Origin: Hyparrhenia diplandra
Lineage: Eukaryota > Streptophyta > Magnoliopsida > Poales > Poaceae
Length of the DNA stretch: 64,000 bases
Direction: 5' to 3'
Assembly: GCA_015847255.1 (NCBI GenBank)
Contig: JADLZK010007820.1
Location: 1 to 64,000, forward strand
Shown here: piece after piece, positions 12,380-23,559 of the stretch
How positions within the stretch are numbered: the first letter of the stretch is position 1
How the letters are laid out: the number at the start of each line of letters is the position of its first letter
The notes under the pieces: generated by a model
Told to the model about the DNA's origin: nothing
The model's input: only the letters and a program-made list of their open reading frames with translations
Database searches by the model: none
Made by a program: the position numbers and the translations under genes

Positions 12380-12728
12380 AGGCCATGGCCAACGCCCAAG
12401 GTGGCGTGCTGCCCTAACTTCCACCTAAGCACCAAATGTCCAAATCATCACGTATGTTAGCTTCGCAGTGTGTCAGATTCTCTTCTGCAAGAGGCGATGG
12501 CTTGGTCAGAGAAAAAGTTGAAGCTGCTAGCAAGCCTTGCGTTGGGAGCATAGAGAGCACATAAAAAGCTGCTAAACTCTGGAAAAAGCTGAACTAGTAC
12601 AAGCCGGCTGTGCTGTTCGTGATGCTGCTTGCGATAGGAACCGTGCTGCTCTGATTTTGCCTTTGCATCGGTGGACAAGCACATTTGAATGGGGCAGCAC
12701 GCTACCGTAGCTAGCGTTGGCCCTGCCC
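12380..12728. mobile_element. PIF/Harbinger-type MITE
   Basis: Imperfect terminal inverted repeats of about 40 bp are seen. The left end has GGCCATGGCCAACGCC followed by GGTGGCGTGCTGCCC. The right end reads, reversed, GGGCAGGGCCAACGCT followed by GGTAGCGTGCTGCCCC. TTA lies immediately outside both ends (12377-12379 and 12729-12731), as expected for Tourist-like elements. The 98-codon ORF inside on the minus strand is not supported as a gene. Confidence 0.7.
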
Positions 12729-13285
12729 TTAATGCATTCACGCTTTGACGCACAGCGCCGAACGCTATGCTTTGTGAAAAGTAGTATGGAAGGAGTAGAT
12801 TAGGAGCTAGTGGTCCATAGCAGCATAGTTGCTTAGTAGTAGATGTTACCAGTTTGCACTTCGCTTCTCGTGAATACAGCAGCTGGGAGCCTAGTAGTTG
12901 CTATGAAGGCGTCCGCGTGGTTTCTGGGCTCCTGTGAGTCTTGGATCGAGGCTGTTGTCCTATTCCTCCTCCTCGGAAAGTACGTACAGCTCCCCACACC
13001 AACACTCCCAACGGACCAGAAAGTGGAGGACCCTTAATTAATACTCCCTCCTTCCATTTATCTAAGGCGCATGCTAAAAAATCTACTTTTCTATTAATGT
13101 AGGGCGCAGCCTCGTAACAGCCCCTGTGCATGGCATCCTGTCCCTCGGTCTGCATGCACGGCGCTTAGCATGTGCGGCGTGCGGCGCCCAGAATAAAAAA
13201 AATTGAGTTTCATTCAAAAGGAGATTACAACATTGTTTGCACACAAGAGTTGCAAGAGATTACAAAAGGCACATTACATTAGAGA

Positions 13286-14762
13286 TCACACAGAAGCAAG
13301 GAAATCCATTGCTTCTTGAACTATCGATCTATCACACTGCAAAGTCTTCGGTAGGATTCCTAATCTCTCCAACATGGCCTTCTTCATGTGTGGGATAGGG
13401 TAATGGTGCCCTCCCTTTTCCTTGAGTATCTCTTGTAAGCAACCTTGTAAACTGAGGAATATCCGGTTTGCCCTATCAGCCGGATAATTCTGATAAGCTG
13501 TTTCAACCTTTTGCACAATGTCCTCAAGTTTTTGTGGCATACCACTCCTTTGGAATAATGCTTGTATGGCTGCAAAAAACCCAAGATCCAACACATTTGT
13601 GTCCGGGAAAGGTTGACACGTCAAACGAATGTCCCATCCATCAGCTTGTGCAGCTGCACAAAACTCAGGATCATTAACCGGGATGTGAGTTCTACAATTG
13701 TCCTGTTGTATCCAAATTGTTTCATGCCGCCCCTCAACAGGCCACTTTGCTTTGATGTCTGGCAACAACTTGTCAATCATGTACCGTCTGATTACATCCC
13801 TAGTTACAGATGTCATTGGCTTTGTGACAAGAGTACCACGTGGCCTATTAGGACTTTTTCTTTTAGCTGGTTCAGTGTAAACGAATGGATATATGCCAAT
13901 CTTCCCATCGAATGTACACACATTCTCTTCATTAAACCAAGGCCGAGCGTAACCACAATAAAACATGATCTTCTCTATGTAATTTTTGCTCTTGCAAGAC
14001 CGACGAGGCCTTTCCTCACCTGGTGCGCAATAAACTTTTTGAGTCGTTCTAGTCCTGTAAAACCATTTTTCATCTGCATGTATGTATGACATTATACATG
14101 GGCCTAAAGCTGGGCTGGTGAGGAATTGAGGCTGGTTCTAACATGTTGAGAGCGTGCTGTATCCGGGCTTTCTTGTTTTTCTTCTGTCAAATATGGCTTG
14201 ATGGCACTAGAGTGTCGTTGAACTTTCCCTTCTTTTAGACGATTGAAAGACAGTGCTCCGGCTCACTCGTAGACCCCTAGCTAGATCTTCTAAAGTTGTT
14301 CTCTCTTCAAAAGGTATGGTACTGATGGACTGAACCGGAATTTCAACTTTTTGCGTCCACAATTCTTTGCCCTCTTGTTGATGACAGCATGAATTCCTCC
14401 TCCCTTTTGTCCTTCTGTCCATATTCGCTGCACACATCTATGTGAAACATCCATAGCTAAAGAAACATGCAACGACAACCCTACAGGCAAACTGCCATTC
14501 ATAGAACCTTCTAAGAGCATCGCATACACGGCTCGCTTTGTGGCATCATCATATTGCTTCCTTGTGCCTCTAACAACATTTGTATCTGTCCAATTATGGA
14601 GGTAAAACCATTTCAGATCCATGCATGATGTTACTTGTGCAAAGAAAAATCAGATCCATGCATGACGTTACTTTGTAAAAAAAAAAAAAAAAATCAGATC
14701 CATGCATGACGTTACTTGTGCAAAAAAAAAAAAAAGACAGATCCATGCATGATGTTACTTGC

Positions 14763-14793
<31 letters not shown>

Positions 14794-15263
14794 GATCCAT
14801 GCATGACATTACTTGTGCAAAAAAAAAAAAAGACAGATCCATGCAATAGTACAACTACTGATCATCATTACCAGGCGTTACTTGTTCTTCATGATGTGGA
14901 TCCGTTGTTCCATGAAAATCATGTGGATCCTCCCCTTCAATGGCCTGACCTTCCTGATCCTCATCTATGAGAGAATAAAAAGACTATCAGAGACAACAGA
15001 ATAGGAAGAGAAAAGAAAACAGATTACATGTACTTGGCCAAACCTTCATTCCCGTTGATAAAAATGGCATCGCCGAAGTCAAATGCATCTTCTTGCACCT
15101 CGTCCCAATCAATAGGGTTGGGCAGATAAACCTCCACTTGAGCATGTCGCACCTCATGAACATCTTCAGTATCATCTCCAACTACTGGACCATTTAGATC
15201 TTCTTCTATATCTGGTGGTGCTTGGTTCTCATCAAAGATTTCGTTTGGGTGTGGATCTGCCAT
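13286..15263 (-). pseudogene. Mariner-like (Osmar-type) transposase, frameshifted
   Basis: On the minus strand the N-terminus starts at 15263 (MADPHPNEIFDENQ, acidic). A second acidic exon lies at about 14966-14865. A helix-turn-helix part follows at 14589-14200 (QYDDATKRAVYAMLLEGS, RGLRVSRSTVFQ), then the catalytic domain at 14092-13286. Catalytic acids are seen in HADEKWF, IQQDNCRTH and NVLDLGFF. The spacing between the second and third is 37 residues, not the 39 of plant DD39D mariners, because QPFPDTNVLD is two residues shorter than usual. At least three frame changes (about 14310-14330, between 14240 and 14100, and about 14095) break the gene, so it should not make active enzyme. Confidence 0.85.
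14612..14850. repeat. Tandem array, ~40-55 bp unit with poly(A) tracts
   Basis: Six copies of CAGATCCATGCATGA(C/T)GTTACTTG are each followed by an A-run of varying length (4 to about 28). The array lies in what would be an intron of the mariner transposase. Unit length varies only in the A tract, which suggests slippage. Confidence 0.9.
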
Positions 15264-15662
15264 GACTTTCTACAGAGTGGACTGGAGGAGAAGAAGATGG
15301 ATCGGCACCCAATTTATAGACAAGGAGAATGAGGCTAGAGCGGGAACTAAAAATTGACATTGTTTTTCAAGTTTTGGGGTTCGAATGATAGTGGAGGGAA
15401 ATAATATTGGCGCGGAGAAAGAAATTTGCAGAGGAAATAAGTTTGGCGCGGAGAAAGAAATGTGCGGTGGAAAGAAAATTGGCGCTGAGAAAATTTTTCG
15501 GTTACACCAGCGATGGAACGAAACGACGTTGCATGCCTGCATGCAAACATCCCGCAACGTGGCATAAGGCCCAGCCTAGATTTAAAGGCGGCGCATCACC
15601 ACAGGACTGCCTTGGTCTCTGGAGTAGGCTCTCATCCGCCTTAGATAAATGGAAGGAGGGAG

Positions 15663-15906
15663 TATCGGTTAGCGTGGCAGTGCCATCCACGCCGAGTATA
15701 TCCACGCCGCCTCGGGTGGGAACGCGCCCGCCATGTCGGCTGCGTTTTTATATATAAACCGCCAGCCGCCTTGCTCCCTCTCGACTTCTCGAGTCCATCC
15801 ATTGCTTCGCTCCGCTTCCCTTCCCCACTGCCCTCCACCAGCAGGCGCCTACAAGGGGCTAGAGATCTGGCGAGGGAGGTCGATTTCATAACCGTTCGAG
15901 CAGCTG
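15663..15906 (+). promoter_or_regulatory. Core promoter and 5'UTR exon of the HeLo-MSP-WD40 gene
   Basis: A TATA box (TATATATAAACC, about 15749-15760) is followed by a C/T-rich leader typical of grass 5'UTRs. A strong splice donor CAGCTG|GTGAGT lies at 15906/15907. The matching acceptor CATGCCAG|GTGTC at 17837/17838 lies 63 bases before the ATG at 17901. The mariner insertion ends at 15662, so the proximal promoter upstream of this point is transposon DNA. Confidence 0.65.
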
Positions 15907-15974
15907 GTGAGTGCGCCCCTTAATCTCTCTGCTAGCTCTCCTTGTGCTCTTGCTTCAAATCTTCCCTAATTTTA

Positions 15975-16236
15975 GGCCAGTCTCAATGGTGACTTTCATT
16001 TCATTGTTTTCAAGGTTGTCATGTCATATAAAATGAAATGAAACTTGCATGAAACCCTTACTCTCAATGGAGAGTTTCATCTTGTGGTTTCATAGGCATT
16101 TAATTTCATGACTCAGAGACAGTTGGTATTCGTGCCAAGAGAGTTTCAGAGTTTCATGCAAAAAATGGACTTTTGATGATGTGGCGTCCTATTTAATATG
16201 CATGAAACTCCTATGAAACCTACATTGAGACTGACC
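15975..16236. mobile_element. Tourist/mPing-like MITE in intron 1
   Basis: The ends are GGCCAGTCTCAATG and CATTGAGACTGACC, flanked on both sides by TTA (15972-15974, 16237-16239). At 262 bp with no ORF, its terminus closely resembles the mPing-type GGCCAGTCACAATG terminus known in rice. Confidence 0.9.
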
Positions 16237-16789
16237 TTATATATCTTTTGTGATGTTGTGAATGTGATGCCCGTGGGAATGATCCGTGTACTTAATTAGA
16301 AGGTTTCTCCGAACATTTTTAGCTTATTGTTCAGCTAGCTTGCTTGCAATAGGCCGGCTCCACTCCGCTCGGCTCCTCGCTCCTCCTCCCCACAACAATC
16401 CATTTGGTAGAACTCTAGTAAGCTCCAGCGCTGTTATGCGACTTGAATTGATGGCCGCGCGAGCTTCCAGGGCCAGGTGAGCTCCGGCGGCCGTGCAAGC
16501 TGGGGTGGGGTGGGGTGGGGGGGAGCGAATATAGTAGAAATGAAAGTAGTCGAAAAGGGTTGGAATTGGCTTTACAATACAGAAAACAGTGGCTGTTGGG
16601 TCGGAATTTTTCCATATTTATGAAACTATCAAAATCAAATATGGTGAAAATGACTAAATTAATTGAAAATGATAACTTTATATTTTTCTATAAAAAGAAA
16701 CAATACATCATAATATAGAATACGATCTCCGTCAGTATGGTAATTTCCTGTCCCACTTTCACCCTTGAATCTGGGTGGGTGAGAATTGA

Positions 16790-17760
16790 GCTCTGTGAAA
16801 GCGATCGGACCGCGCTCTAGCCTAAGAGGGGGAGGGGGTGAATTAGGCAAACTAAAAACTTAAGACCTATGGCTCCAACTATTTGCACAATATTAAACTA
16901 AAACATGCTATCTATATGTGCAACTATGTCCGCTAGTGTGAAACCCCTATCCCAAAAGAGTTTAGCAACCTATAGCCTTTCCTATCAAGAAACTACTCTA
17001 TGAAAGTAAAGGAACACAAATTGCTAGTATAAAATGCGGAAGCTTAAAGAGCGGGATAGGAGAAGCAAACTCTCGACGCGGGTGTTTATCTCGTGGTTCG
17101 GTTAGCCACAAATGCACACCTACATCCACGTTGTCGTAGCACTCACAAAGAGTATTGCTACTCGGCCACCAAGTCTCTTCCGCGGACTCAACCACGATCA
17201 CCTTGGCCCCGGGTTCCACTAAGGAGCTTCTCCACAAAGGATGGGGGTATCCACGTCCCCCGCACAAAGGTTGCCGTCGCCGCTCCACACCAAGTCGGAG
17301 GGTTGATGACATTACCGGCGAGCCTTCAAGCTCCAAGGTGGCGGCGCACCGAAATCTTCTTTGGTTCACAAGAGAACCACAACACAAAGGCTCTAGGCCT
17401 TGCTTTCTCACTCACTAAGAGCACACCTAGCACTTTCACTCTCAAAGCTAGTGCTAAACCTAAGGATTGATCAATATGCACTTGAGTAAGACTTGGAGGC
17501 TTCCATGGGTGTGTATGAGGGTTGTAGTTGCTCCAGCCAGCTTCAAATGGCCGGGGGATGCCATATATATAGGCCACCAAGTCGAACTATCATTAGGATC
17601 CTAGATGGCTCCAAAATAGTAAGATGCATTACATGTTTAATTTCAATCCAATTGATGTGCGTGTTCTCCGTGACGACGAAGGAACTTGTAGACCGGTTCC
17701 CATAGATTTGCACTCGTACGGAGCCAGATACTTCTAGCGAGGAGGAGATTTGTTACTATC
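16790..17760. repeat. Retrotransposon-like debris in intron 1
   Basis: The motif CCTAAGAGGGGGAGGGGGTG (about 16819) followed by GAATTAGGC is a phrase I recall from dispersed grass LTR-element sequences. Several overlapping open frames (for example 137 codons at 17411-16998 minus) show no domain. The boundaries are unknown. Confidence 0.35.
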
Positions 17761-17900
17761 AACATATAGGAGCGCCTCATAACTTTAAATCTTCCTTAAT
17801 GGTTGTTGTTTCAATTCGATATGATTTTTCATGCCAGGTGTCTTCAACGATCTTGTAGACCATCAGTTCATCGATCAATCGTTGCTGTGAGAAGGTAGAG

Positions 17901-20900
17901 ATGGCCGATCCGGTGAGCATCGTGAAGAGTATCATAGGCATCGGGTTACAGATCAAGAACACGGTGGACACATTTCACCACAACCAGGAGGGCTGCCGCA
18001 TGATCAGTCAGCTCATGTATTCCGTCAATGCCGTCGTGAGGGGGTTGCAACCAATGCCCAACATCAATGCAATGAGTATCGCGATGGAGGGTTTAAAGAC
18101 GGCAATGGAGCGCTCGTGCAAGTTCGTGACGGATTACAAGAGCAATAACACTCTCTTCCGTGTCGCCAGTGCTAACAACACTGCCCAAATGCTGAATCGG
18201 GTTTACCAAGATATAACTCTGAGCCTGATACTGGTGAACCTTGCCATCAGGGGCTCAGCGTTCCACTTTCATTCTTTTCCCCAACTTAAGGTATCCTTGG
18301 TTTAGCTCACCATATACATGTATTTTGCAGCAGCAGCGGTTCAATGTATTATTGAGTACACGGGCGCACAGATCATCTTCACAGAATTAATTTGTTACTT
18401 GAGGATAATTATTGTCATAGTTGTCTGATTTCATATAAAAGGACGCTCCATGATCTAATTGATTTTTGCATATAAAGTTGATTTTTGTTTCCTGCATCAG
18501 TGGTTATTAGGATATAATACCATGCAAGTTCTTGCTAGCTAGCCAGAAGTTCTGCTGCATCCCGAAGTTGATGGAAACTAAGTCTTTTTTTTTTTCAAAC
18601 GGCTGGAGTCATCAATTGTTAGAACTGAAGCGTCAACAAGGTACCTTTTGTGACTTAATTTTGTACTTGTTACTTGCAGATAGAACACCTTGGTTCATTG
18701 GGTTGCAACCTGCTAATTGCGGTCACCCCGCTGAAGCTCTGCTTCAACTTTGAGCCAAACAAGGAAGCTGTGTGCCCAGTGACCCTAAACAACTTCAGGG
18801 AACATTATTACATCAGTGTCTGGATTTTAACAAATAAACAATTTAAGTGTAAAAGAAAAACGATAGTGGATCCCGGCCGCACTTTGGCCGTGCCTGTGGT
18901 AATGAAGAAATGTGAACAACCACCCCAAGTCATGGCCAGGTTTGAAGTGCTGATGGTGGTCGCATCGCGGAAGGATTTCCTTGAAGGGTTGGAGCCACCC
19001 ATTATTAATGGCAAGCTGGATATGAACAGTCAATTTGTTGTGCGAGTCAAGCAGATGGGGGCTGAGATGTACTGGGAGACGCTGACGGCTACTTGTGAGC
19101 GACCAAGCTTCCAGGTAAGTCTGACATGATTCAAGCTACTCATGACACATGTATCATGGCCCGTTTGGACTTACTCGGGTTTCAACATGTTCAATGAAAT
19201 GTGTCCTAATAGCTAGTGTGGTCGATCGATCATTTATTTAATTGCTGCACAATAGCAATAATTCTCCAAATTATTTGTATTAACTACTGGTCTTACCAGA
19301 TCATACGAAGGTCAATCGTGACCGGTAGCTGCGTGACATCCACTGACGTGCACCCCAGCATGCCATGGTGAGTCATATGTTCACTGACGCGTGTTGTACT
19401 GAACTGAACTTTTCCATACACACAACCCATTAATATATTACTACATTAATTATTCCAAGATTCTATTGCGTCGCTCTGATTTGCTCTAATATATATGCAT
19501 GCTTTGCAGGATCATGACGGGCCATGAGGGAGGGTTTGTTACAATTAGGGACTACGAGGTGCGGTATCAGATATACTCCACCCATCCCGAATTATTAGTT
19601 GTGTTTTAGCTTTCTAGATACATATATTAATTTTGTTTTGCATCTAGATAAAAAATTATGTATCTAGAAAAATTAAAATAACTAATATTTTAGGACGGTG
19701 AGAGTACTATTTATGGCTAAAGTTGTCCTATGACTATTATTAATGCTACCAAAATTAAGCTGGTGAAACTCAGTCTGTCTATTTGTCTGGCAGAAAATTA
19801 TAATGCACTTGCAGCTGGATCCCCGATATGCAGTTCGTTCAGCCAAATTTATCCCTCAATGGAACCGGTTGGCGGTGGGCGACAGCAAGGGATTCATACA
19901 TATCTGCCGTTACATGGACATTAATAAGTTGTATGTGGAGGAGAAATTCAGAGCCTCCAGGAGCGGCCACTCTGTCGACATATTGACTGTCCACCCAACC
20001 AGTAATAACTACCTTCTTTCGTGGTCTGCTTCTGATGGAAAAATCATACTTTGGGACTTGAACTTTGGTGAGCATAGGGTGACAGTTCGAACATCGAAAG
20101 TCATCATCAGTAACCAGCGTGTGCGCCATCTCAAGTTCAACCCATGTGACACCAGCACTTTTGCTTGTGTTACCGATGACAACAGAGCAGTGGTTCGTTA
20201 TTTTATCTTATTAACCTCTTCCTTTGCTGTTAAGTGTTTTTTTAATAAAAAAACCTTTGTTGCCAAGTCTTCGACACGTTAGGTGTTACTGGCAAAGAAT
20301 CGGATCGATTATTCAGCTATCCTTGGAGTCGTTATCATTTGTATGTTTGATGTTACAAGAATGTTTCTTGTCTGCACGAAATTTGTAGGTATGGAAATGG
20401 AACATTGAATCTAGCAGTCCTATCAACACCCTGGAGGCGTTCAACGCGGACATAATGGGTGGATGGATGGGTACTTTGAGCACGCGTGGCGCGGCAAACA
20501 ACTCGAAGGTCCAGACTATTAAGCATTAGTGACTGTTTTCGTACTAACAGCTTATATAATTCTCGTGTGGACATAACCGAGCTAACATTCCTCTTAGGTC
20601 AGTTTAGTTTCATTAAATTTTATACCATATCATCAATTTTGCTGATATGATAAGAAGAGAGAAGAAGGGAGTTACATACGATGGGACAGGAGTTTTATCC
20701 CCATGAAACTTAGCCGGCACAGTTACATAGTTCATAATCTTGGTAATGGTGCCATGAAACTGTCCAGTCTCGATAAGGGTTTCATGGAGAGTTTCATGGC
20801 ATTAAATTTTATGTCATATTATTAATTTTGCTGTTATGACAAAAAAAAAGAGATGGAAGGAATGAGTTTCATGGGACGAGTATGAAACTCAGCCTACACA

Positions 20901-23401
20901 GTTATCGAGCTAGTTCTCAATTTTGTTAACTATCATTACTACAAGAAACACTATCAGTACCACAGGTCATATTGACCTTTAGTGCCGGTTCTACAACTGG
21001 TACTAAGCATCCCAGACCAAAAGTCATGGGTTATAAAGACCGAGTAAATGACCCGGAACTAAAATGATGGTTTGGTACTGGGTGAAGGTTCCACCCGGTA
21101 CCAAAGCAATTTGGGTCAAAAAAGTACATTAAACCTAGGAAGAAACCCGCCCGCGTGAAAGTCCCAATTCACAATTGACATGATTTTTCACACGAAAACA
21201 CACGTGTGCGACGGCTGGGGTTCGAACCCGGGACCTCTTGCCTCACACGTATCTCCCTTGCCATCTTACCAACACAGAACTTATGATGAGAATGGAGATA
21301 TATTTTTCTTTTTAAGTAGTCCATGACAACACTCGGTACCAAAGGCTAGGCATTGGTACTGCCAATGACTAGCCTTTGGTATCGGATGGTGTTATCACTG
21401 CGTACTAAAGTGTCATCCATGGCATGCTGGTACTTTTAAGGTTGATCTTTGGCGTGTTTTCTACTAGTGTGTGGCATGAAACAGTGCACTGACTGATCAT
21501 GATCTTATCTTGCTGTTTTAATTTGTACAAAATTAGATGGGGTTGAAGATAGAAGAAGATGAGAGTACACGCGTACTTAGGCCAGTCTCAGTGCACAAAT
21601 TTATAGCACAGTGGCTAAAAACTAGATAGTTGTGCTGGCTGTGTTTTACGGGGATGAAACTTCTCTCATCCCATTGAATTCCCTCCTCCTCTTTCCTGAC
21701 TATGTCAGCAAATTGATGATGTGTCAGAATTTACACTTCATGAAATCCATTAAAACTGGCCTTAAGGCACATATCTCAAAGGTACGTTAAGCGTTAAACA
21801 TGAATGGCTATATATTTTAGCAGTATTGATAATAATTCATGTCTGCATATGGGACAGTAACTGGCCTACATACTGCTTTCTCTAACTCATTTATTTGTGT
21901 GTGCGTGGGAAAATCAGATATGGAATTTGCTGAGAAATGAAGTTGCCCACACTTTTGGCGTGAGAGGGCACAGAATGACATGCTTTGCTTGGCACCCAAC
22001 GGTTCCAATATTGGCTACCACGTTAGATGATGGGACTGTTTGTTTGTGGAATACCACTAACTACAGGTAATTAATGCTGCTTCTGTTTAATATATATATA
22101 CTACTGTCTCCTCTTTTTAAAAATAAACGCGCATTTACTAGTATTGACAGTTTCAAAGTTCGAAAAATGATCCTATGATTTTACACATCTGATCACAAAA
22201 ATCAATCCATTTAGCATTTTCTCGAACGCACCAAGTTCATGATACATTAGTCTACTCTACTTAAATGCGCACTAATCAATATGATACACCCTTACTTTAA
22301 TTAATTTTGAATTGAGAGAGTAAATAGCATCCATATAGTAGTGATTTGTATTCTGCCATTCCACTTATATTTGGGATTGAGGGAGTAAACTTATCAAAGA
22401 TTAAGTATCCAAGCTAATTAGTGGCCATGACTTCAAGCAGTCCTTTTTCTAAATCCTATTACTGTGCTTTTTTCCTTAGCATTGCGTAGTTTTAATTCTT
22501 GTTTTCGTTTCGAGGTTGTGGGAGGCTTCCAGGCAGTCAGGCACTATGTCCTTTAATCAGTGACACGTACAGTTTTTATTTGTTGAGAGCAACAGATATA
22601 ACTAACACTGATATCCTAATTATATAGGCTCAAGAAAATGGTTCGCATTACAAGGACGAACAACAGCCCTTGTGATTTGGCATTCGTTATGGGCCCAAAT
22701 GGCCTAACAAGGTACTCCATCCGTCCCACAAAGAGTGTAATTTTAGCATTCAAATTTTGTCCCACAAAGAGTGTAGTATTCGGTTGTAATGAGATTCATT
22801 TAATTGAAGTAATACTAAGTACCAAGAAAGCATTGCATAGGAAAATGCATAGACCCAATCAAATATTTACTTTTTGTAGTTCCAATGCATATGCATTCAT
22901 TGAGGATTCAGAAATTAAATAAATAACATGGTTTTCAATCATAATTGGTAGAAGTTATTAGGGGCAACTAGGTCATTTCTTTGTATGAGTAATGTGTCTG
23001 AAATTTTCTAAAACTACACTTTGTGGGACGGAGGGAGTACTCCTTAACCCTTTTTTCTAGCTATTAGTATTGTTGTTATTTATCTACTAAAATACTACTT
23101 CAAAATTGGGTGTGGCTTTTGGTGTAGTAACTAGATGATGATGCCAATAAGGTTCCATGTGATTTAGGGGTGGTACATATTGACTTGTTTTTTTGGTCAC
23201 CTTATAGTGCTCAACCCAACTATTCTTGTCATGTTTGTTTTTTCCTCTGTTATAAAGTTGTGTATTTAAATCTTTTCAGTTTCCACACTTCTAATCTCTA
23301 ATCATTTAATCTAATTACGTAGGCTGGTTGTCAAATATGAGTCAGAGATTGCATTTATGGAATTGAAGATTAAAAAAACGGACTGGTGGTCGAACTACTG
23401 A
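17901..23401 (+). CDS. HeLo/MLKL-like four-helix + MSP + WD40 fusion protein (590 aa)
   Basis: The nine coding exons are 17901-18290, 18680-19114, 19300-19367, 19510-19558, 19794-20192, 20389-20508, 21918-22066, 22628-22711 and 23323-23401. All junctions are GT-AG and keep frame, giving 590 codons plus TGA. Residues 1-130 form an amphipathic helical domain with the pattern of plant MLKL/HeLo-type N-termini (DPVSIVKSIIGIGLQIK, a conserved Cys in GCRMI, ending RVYQDITLSL). Residues ~146-250 are an MSP/VAP domain (LKLCFNFEPNKEAVCPVTLN, ILTNKQFK). Residues ~290-590 hold WD40 repeats (GHEGGFVTIRDYE, SASDGKIILWDLN, AVVVWKWN, LDDGTVCLWNT). MSP domains often bind FFAT-motif partners at ER contact sites, and HeLo domains act at membranes, so a membrane-associated scaffold with a possible immune role is an inference. 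Introns carry several MITEs. Start choice: the first ATG in the exon, with the domain starting at once. Confidence 0.9.
20600..20920. repeat. Two degenerate copies of a MITE-like segment in intron 6
   Basis: About 20606-20730 and 20788-20915 share the same order of words: ATTAAATTTTAT, CATAT(C/T)AT, AATTTTGCTG, a purine-rich run, ATGAAACT(T/C)AGCC and CACAGTTA. They look like two half-decayed copies related to the Tourist-like elements nearby (GGTCAGTTTAG follows TTA at the left side). Confidence 0.55.
20936..21473. mobile_element. Small CACTA-like element in intron 6
   Basis: The left end is ACTACAAGAAACAC and the right end TGTTTTCTACTAGTG, a degenerate CACTA terminal pair. Subterminal words such as TTTAGTGCCGGTT, GGTACCAAAG and CTTTGGTATCGG repeat in both orientations. 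The middle carries a tRNA-like B-box (GGTTCGAACCC) at about 21219-21229. There is no ORF of note. Confidence 0.55.
21580..21761. mobile_element. Tourist/mPing-like MITE in intron 6
   Basis: The ends GGCCAGTCTCAGTG and CATTAAAACTGGCC are flanked by TTA on both sides (21577-21579, 21762-21764). It is 182 bp and belongs to the same terminal family as the MITE in intron 1. Confidence 0.82.
22715..23037. mobile_element. Stowaway-like MITE abutting a 5' splice site (intron 8)
   Basis: TIRs CTCCATCCGTCCCACAAAG and CTTTGTGGGACGGAGGGAG are flanked by TA (22713-22714 and 23038-23039). The TA duplication is part of the donor itself: exon 8 ends at 22711 and the intron starts G-T-A. The element therefore supplies every intronic base from +4 onward at the 5' splice site. 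Confidence 0.9.
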
Positions 23402-23559
23402 CATCTCCTGGCGGCAATCATGGAAAATATCGTTTCTCTTTTCGTGCACTTACTAGTAATTACCTTTTCATTTTGAACTGCAGTATACAACTTTGTAAGT
23501 GAACCTCTATACCTGCATTATGATGTTGTCTAAATGATACGTTTTTTTAGATAATGGAT

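Larger units (their letters stand above)
13044..15662 (-). mobile_element. Osmar-like Tc1/mariner element (autonomous-size, decayed)
   Basis: The ends are mirror images: CTCCCTCCTTCCATTTATCT at 13044 and its reverse complement ending at 15662, about 26 bp of near-perfect TIR. Both are flanked by TA (13042-13043 and 15663-15664). The length of 2.6 kb and the internal minus-strand transposase identify a plant mariner-like element, the class thought to mobilise Stowaway MITEs, which share the CTCCCTCC end. The right terminus lies only about 90 bp upstream of the TATA box of the next gene. Confidence 0.92.

Noticed and set aside
12457..12753. 98-codon minus-strand ORF
   Set aside because: It lies almost wholly inside the TTA-flanked MITE 12380-12728.
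14612..14850. CRISPR-like repeat-spacer array
   Set aside because: Units are joined by A-runs, not unique spacers, and lie within a plant mariner element.
21200..21260. Possible tRNA gene (GGTTCGAACCC)
   Set aside because: Only a B-box-like stretch is convincing. No cloverleaf with acceptor and anticodon arms could be drawn, and it sits inside a transposon.
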